DNA of 16,764 bases from the NCBI GenBank assembly GCA_036278935.1, contig DASUKA010000098.1:1-16764 (forward strand), read 5' to 3'. The DNA comes from DASSNR01 sp036278935. GTDB lineage: Bacteria > Gemmatimonadota > Gemmatimonadetes > Gemmatimonadales > Gemmatimonadaceae. The first letter of the stretch is position 1, and each line of letters begins with the position of its first letter. The notes under the pieces are model-generated. The model was not told the origin of the DNA and made no database searches. It was given only the letters and a program-made list of their open reading frames with translations. Positions 13,107 to 16,764 of the stretch are shown one piece after another. Both the position numbers and the translations under genes were made by a program.

Positions 13107-15227
13107 ATGAACACTCCCATCGTCACACCGTTCGTCCTCGCCATCGCCATGGCGCTGGTCACCACCGGCTGCAGCAAGTCGGACCAGAGCGCACAAGCGA
13201 GCGGCGCCGGAGCCTCCGAGGCGGGAACGGCTCCGGCCGTCTCCATCCCGCCAGGCCAGCCGATTGCCTTCACTCTCGACACACAGTACGCCGCCTGCAG
13301 CGACTTCGCGGACTACGTGAACGCGACGTGGAACAAGGCCAATCCAATTCCCGCCGATCAGAGCGGCTGGGGCTCGTTCGCGAGCCTGCATGAGAAGAGC
13401 CTGCTGCAGCAGAAACAGTTACTCGAGACCGCCGCGTATGACGCGACGCACGACAAGGGCAACGCGCTCCAGCAGAAGCTGGGCGACTTGTACGCCGCCG
13501 GCATGGACGAAGCGACGATCGACAAGCTGGGCTACGACCCGATCAAGCCCCAACTGGCCGCCATCGACGCGTTGAAGACGCCCTCCGACGTCGTCACGTT
13601 CATCGATACCAGCTACAACAACGGTGACGGATACGCCTTCCGCTTCGGTTCACGCGCGGATTTTCATGATGCCTCCCGGCAGATCGCGTCCGTGAGCCAG
13701 GGCGGCCTGGGCCTGCCAACCCGTGACTACTACCTGTCACCGCGATATCAGCAGGTTCGCGACGCCTACGTCGCGTACATCGCCAGCACCCTGGAACTGG
13801 TGGGCACGCCCGCCGCCCAGGCCAAGAAGGACGCCGACCAGGTCCTGGCGTTCGAGACCGCGCTCGCGAGGGCGTCGTTTTCGCCGACGGAGATGCGCAA
13901 TCTCGATAACCAATACCACTTCGTATCGGTGGCGGAAGCCGACAAAGTCAGCCCCCATTTCGCGTGGGACACGTTCTTCAAGGCCCAGGGCGTCGACGTC
14001 GGCAAGGGCTTCTCGCTGTCTCAGCCGAAGTTCATTGCTGAATTCGACAAGCTGTTGGCGAACGCACCACTGTCGCAATGGCAGGCGTATCTGAAGTTCC
14101 ACCTGGTAAGCGACGCCTCGCCCGAGCTGAGCCAGGCGTTCGTGACCAATCACTTCGACTTCTACAACAAGACGCTCCGCGGCCAGCCCGAGCAGGAGGC
14201 GCGCTGGAAGCGCGTGGTCCAGGCAGCCAATGGCGCCATGGGCATGGGCCTCGGCGAGCTGTACGTCGCACAGTACTTCCCGCCGGAGGCGAAGCAGCGC
14301 GCCGAGCAGTTGGTCGCCAACATCCGCAGTGCCCTCAAGCATCGTATCGAGACGCTGGATTGGATGAGCGACGCCACCAAGAAGAAGGCACTCGACAAGT
14401 GGGCGCTCTTCCTGCCCAAGATCGGCTATCCGGATTCCAGCGAGTGGCGGGACTGGTCAGGCCTCACCATCCAACCGGGCCACTGGTACGAGAATCTGCA
14501 GGCCGCATCGAAGTACAACTACCACTACAACATCAGCAAGATCGGCAAGCCCACCGATCGCAAGGAATGGGGGATGACCCCGCAGACGGTGAACGCCTAC
14601 TACAGTCCATCCACCAACACGATCAACTTCCCAGCCGCGATTCTGCAACCGCCGTTCTTCTACGCCAAGGGCGACGATGCGGTGAACTACGGCGGCATCG
14701 GGTACGTGATCGGCCACGAGTCCAGCCACGGCTTTGACGACCAGGGCAGCCAGTTCGACGGCCACGGCAACCGGGTGAACTGGTGGACCAAGGCGGACAA
14801 GGAGAAATTCGACGCGCGGACCGCGGCGCTGGCCAGGCAATACGACGGCTACTCGCCGATCGTGGGCAAGCCGGATCTGCACGTGAACGGCAGGCTGACA
14901 CTCGGCGAGAACATTGCGGATCTTGGTGGCCTCAACATCGCCTACGACGCCTTGCAGGCCGCGCTGAAGCAGAATCCCGCCGAGGCCGGTAAGAAGATCG
15001 ATGGGATGACCGAGGATCAGCGGTTCTTCCTCAACTCCGCGCGTGTCTGGGAGGGCACGGCACGCGAAAAGTCGATGGAGCTCGCACTCAACACCGATCC
15101 ACACTCGCCGGACAGGATCCGCGCGTTCGCCTCGGCCAGCAACATGCCGCAATTCACCCAGGCGTTCCAGTGCAAGCCGGGCGATAAGATGGATCACACG
15201 GGTGATAAGCTGGTGAAGATCTGGTAG
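13107..15227 (+). CDS. M13 family zinc metallopeptidase (PepO/neprilysin-like), predicted lipoprotein
   Basis: The protein has 706 residues, the usual size for the family. Its N-terminus (FVLAIAMALVTTGC) is a signal peptide with a lipobox-like end, so C22 is probably lipidated and the enzyme is envelope-anchored, facing the periplasm. Residues about 50-450 are the M13 N-terminal domain (ACSDFADYVNATW at 63-75). The catalytic domain has NAYYSP (496-501), the zinc motif H537-E-S-S-H541 followed by GFDDQG, and G-E601-N-I-A-D605 supplying the third zinc ligand and the conserved Asp. The end (FQCKPGDKM ... KIW) is typical. C64 and C689 may pair. The ATG at 13107 has GGAG 10 nt upstream; the open frame extends 40 codons further upstream without a signal. 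No neighbour suggests a specific substrate. Confidence 0.93.
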   Translation: MNTPIVTPFVLAIAMALVTTGCSKSDQSAQASGAGASEAGTAPAVSIPPGQPIAFTLDTQYAACSDFADYVNATWNKANPIPADQSGWGSFASLHEKSLLQQKQLLETAAYDATHDKGNALQQKLGDLYAAGMDEATIDKLGYDPIKPQLAAIDALKTPSDVVTFIDTSYNNGDGYAFRFGSRADFHDASRQIASVSQGGLGLPTRDYYLSPRYQQVRDAYVAYIASTLELVGTPAAQAKKDADQVLAFETALARASFSPTEMRNLDNQYHFVSVAEADKVSPHFAWDTFFKAQGVDVGKGFSLSQPKFIAEFDKLLANAPLSQWQAYLKFHLVSDASPELSQAFVTNHFDFYNKTLRGQPEQEARWKRVVQAANGAMGMGLGELYVAQYFPPEAKQRAEQLVANIRSALKHRIETLDWMSDATKKKALDKWALFLPKIGYPDSSEWRDWSGLTIQPGHWYENLQAASKYNYHYNISKIGKPTDRKEWGMTPQTVNAYYSPSTNTINFPAAILQPPFFYAKGDDAVNYGGIGYVIGHESSHGFDDQGSQFDGHGNRVNWWTKADKEKFDARTAALARQYDGYSPIVGKPDLHVNGRLTLGENIADLGGLNIAYDALQAALKQNPAEAGKKIDGMTEDQRFFLNSARVWEGTAREKSMELALNTDPHSPDRIRAFASASNMPQFTQAFQCKPGDKMDHTGDKLVKIW

Positions 15228-15308
15228 CCTGCCGGGTTTGGCGGCCATGAGGGCTGGGGGCGGTGTCGTCGGCCGCCCTCCGCTCCCAGGTCCGGACTCT
15301 GGTGTTGA

Positions 15309-15344
15309 GGATGACGAGCAGCCTGCGCAGGCTGCTCGTCATCC
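15309..15344. terminator. Perfect 36-nt palindrome between convergent genes
   Basis: The arms are 18 bases each and fully complementary, centred at 15326/15327 (core CAGCCTGCGCAGGCTG). It lies 82 nt after the peptidase stop and 43 nt past the polymerase stop, so it is placed to end both transcripts. There is no T run on either side, so a bidirectional structural terminator or 3'-end protecting hairpin is more likely than a classical intrinsic terminator. A genome-wide repeat element is the alternative. Confidence 0.55.
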
Positions 15345-15386
15345 CGGCCATCTACTTGCTGGAGCGCCGGACCCCGCGGCGTTCCG

Positions 15387-16764
15387 TCAGCGCTCTGCGC
15401 TGCCTCTCGCCACGTGCGTGAGCACCGGTTGGATGGACTCGATCGCGTGCGTGAAGAGCGACAACTGATCGGGATCGGCGAACACCGTGGCGAAGTCCAT
15501 CGGCCGGAACGCCCGCGCGAGTCGCTCCGCGTACGTCGCGCGCAGGAGCCGCGCGTAGTACTCCACGTCGTAGTCGCGGGGGTCGTCCACCGCGGCATCG
15601 TCGTCGGCCGGCGCCGCGACGCCTCCCACCACGCCGCTCTCGCCATTCTGCTTGCGGTAGACGCGCACGCGATCCCCTACCCGCCAGGCGGCGCGGCCAC
15701 TGGCCAGCAGCGCCTCGTACGGAAGCTCGCGCCGTGTGCGCCGCGTCTGCTGGTACGCGCCGGGCGACTTTGTGAGCCGCACGCGCGACGACACGTCGTA
15801 GGTCGTGAGCGTGCGGGCTCGCAACGCCGCGAGCGTGGCGAGATACGCGTCGCGCACGCCGGCCACGTCGCCCACGAGCAGCCGCGCGATGGCGCGCCGC
15901 AGGAACTCCTCGCCGAACGGCTCCGACCGGCTGGAGCGAAAGGCCACCCCTCGCAGCAGCAGCGTGCCGTCGTAGCCGAGCAGGGCGTAGTTCTTGGGCT
16001 CGTGCGAGAGCATGGCCGCGTAGCGTCCCTCGAACTCGAGTTGCACCAGCGGCGGGAGCAATGCGGCCACCTCGGCCACGACGTGCCGCTCGTCCTGCTC
16101 GCTCCAGCTCTCCGGTACCGCGAAGTAGACGCCGTCCGTGTCCGCCTCGAGCAGCGTGACGCCGCGGCCGGCGAGCTCCCGGCAGAGGAGCGCGAGCACC
16201 TCGCGGCCGCGACGCGTCACCTCGTTCGCGGCATGCACATCGGCAAAGCGGGTGAGCCCGCCCGTCGCCAGATAGCCATAGGCTGAGTTCACCACGATCT
16301 TGAGCGCGGCCGACATCGCCTCGTGCGTGTGCCGTTCCGCCGAGCCCGGCGGCGCCGCGCGCGCCTGGGCCTTCGCACTCAGGCGGCGCTCCACCAGTCC
16401 ATCGACCAGCGCGAGCAGCGCGCCCAGCCGGTCACGGGCCGGCCCGATGCGATACGCGCGCATGAGGGATGGATACAGGCTCGCGACATCCGCCTTCACC
16501 ACGCGGTGCGCGACGCCGGACGCGAAGAGATGCAGCGCCGCCCCGCTGTGCGGTGTGCCATCGCCCTCCTCGTGCGCGGGGAGCGCCATCCCCGCACGCA
16601 GGTACGCGCGCACGAGCAGCGGGTCGATCACTCCGGTGGCGGGGCCGGCGTCGGCCAGTCGCTCGTAGCTGCGCGGGACCATCTGCGCGAGCGCGTACGC
16701 CGCACCGCCCAGCACGCGGGAGAGCGCGGCCACTTCCTTCACGTCATCGGTGGCGTAGCGGCGC
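15387..16764 (-). CDS. Family B DNA polymerase, C-terminal part (runs off the right edge)
   Basis: About 458 C-terminal residues are visible; the N-terminal part and most of the 3'-5' exonuclease are outside. At the edge, RRYATDDVKEV resembles the exonuclease motif III (Y-x3-D). Numbering from the GTG at 16742 (not the true start): motif A D85-VASLYPS, motif B K148-IVVNSAYG (to 156) and motif C D201-T-D203-G (EADTDGVYF). The two metal-binding Asp of the polymerase site are therefore intact. DTDG instead of DTDS recalls archaeal family B enzymes. Near the end, DYDVEYY is family-typical and QLSLF (426-430) looks like a sliding-clamp-binding peptide, as at the end of E. coli Pol II. A copy of part of this gene lies at 12609. 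Confidence 0.9.
   Translation of the reverse strand, partial: RRYATDDVKEVAALSRVLGGAAYALAQMVPRSYERLADAGPATGVIDPLLVRAYLRAGMALPAHEEGDGTPHSGAALHLFASGVAHRVVKADVASLYPSLMRAYRIGPARDRLGALLALVDGLVERRLSAKAQARAAPPGSAERHTHEAMSAALKIVVNSAYGYLATGGLTRFADVHAANEVTRRGREVLALLCRELAGRGVTLLEADTDGVYFAVPESWSEQDERHVVAEVAALLPPLVQLEFEGRYAAMLSHEPKNYALLGYDGTLLLRGVAFRSSRSEPFGEEFLRRAIARLLVGDVAGVRDAYLATLAALRARTLTTYDVSSRVRLTKSPGAYQQTRRTRRELPYEALLASGRAAWRVGDRVRVYRKQNGESGVVGGVAAPADDDAAVDDPRDYDVEYYARLLRATYAERLARAFRPMDFATVFADPDQLSLFTHAIESIQPVLTHVARGSAER

Noticed and set aside
1..16764. CRISPR arrays, tRNA or rRNA genes, intact insertion sequences
   Set aside because: I saw no regularly spaced repeats, no tRNA-like cloverleaf or rRNA sequence, and no transposase frame with terminal repeats.

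Overview
The window is GC-rich, densely coded bacterial DNA. Its main content is a large part of a complex I (NADH:quinone oxidoreductase) operon, read on the minus strand from position 10119 down to the left edge. The gene order is nuoA-B-CD-E-F-G-H-I-J-K-L. The nuoC and nuoD domains are fused, NuoG keeps the extra N7 iron-sulfur ligands, and many segments of NuoA, NuoF and NuoI resemble the E. coli proteins closely. This is the E. coli-like ('clade E') form of the complex. The neighbours (a family B DNA polymerase with an archaeal-style DTDG motif, an M13 lipoprotein peptidase and a Met/His-rich outer-membrane protein) do not look enterobacterial. Gemmatimonadota, or another non-proteobacterial GC-rich phylum such as Acidobacteriota, is my best guess, with low to moderate confidence.

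Layout. 1-10119 (minus): nuoL (cut by the left edge) back to nuoA, tightly packed with several 4-bp stop/start overlaps. The only sizeable gap inside the operon, 83 nt between nuoH and nuoI, holds two inverted repeats. 10120-10437: presumed nuo promoter region, with one clear inverted repeat. 10438-10632 (plus): a small protein with the recurrent FPASDPPAW tail. 10655-12112 (minus): a secreted, probably outer-membrane beta-barrel protein with Met/His-rich ends. 12113-13106: about 1 kb with no intact gene. It holds a decayed piece of a copper-type P1B ATPase joined directly to a 52-nt piece of a family B polymerase gene, plus a strong hairpin. 13107-15227 (plus): an M13 (neprilysin/PepO-like) zinc peptidase with a lipoprotein signal. 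15309-15344: a perfect 36-nt palindrome between convergent genes. 15387-16764 (minus): a family B DNA polymerase whose N-terminal part lies beyond the right edge and whose C-terminus carries a QLSLF clamp-binding motif.

Together: NuoE/F/G form the NADH-oxidising module, NuoB/CD/I the quinone-linking module, and NuoA/H/J/K/L the membrane proton-pumping arm. nuoM and nuoN are expected just past the left edge. The right-hand third is unrelated accessory DNA. The outer-membrane protein beside a dead copper-ATPase fragment suggests the remains of a metal-handling locus. The most unusual feature is the ATPase/polymerase chimera at 12609-12807, whose polymerase half is nearly identical to part of the intact polymerase gene 3 kb away.
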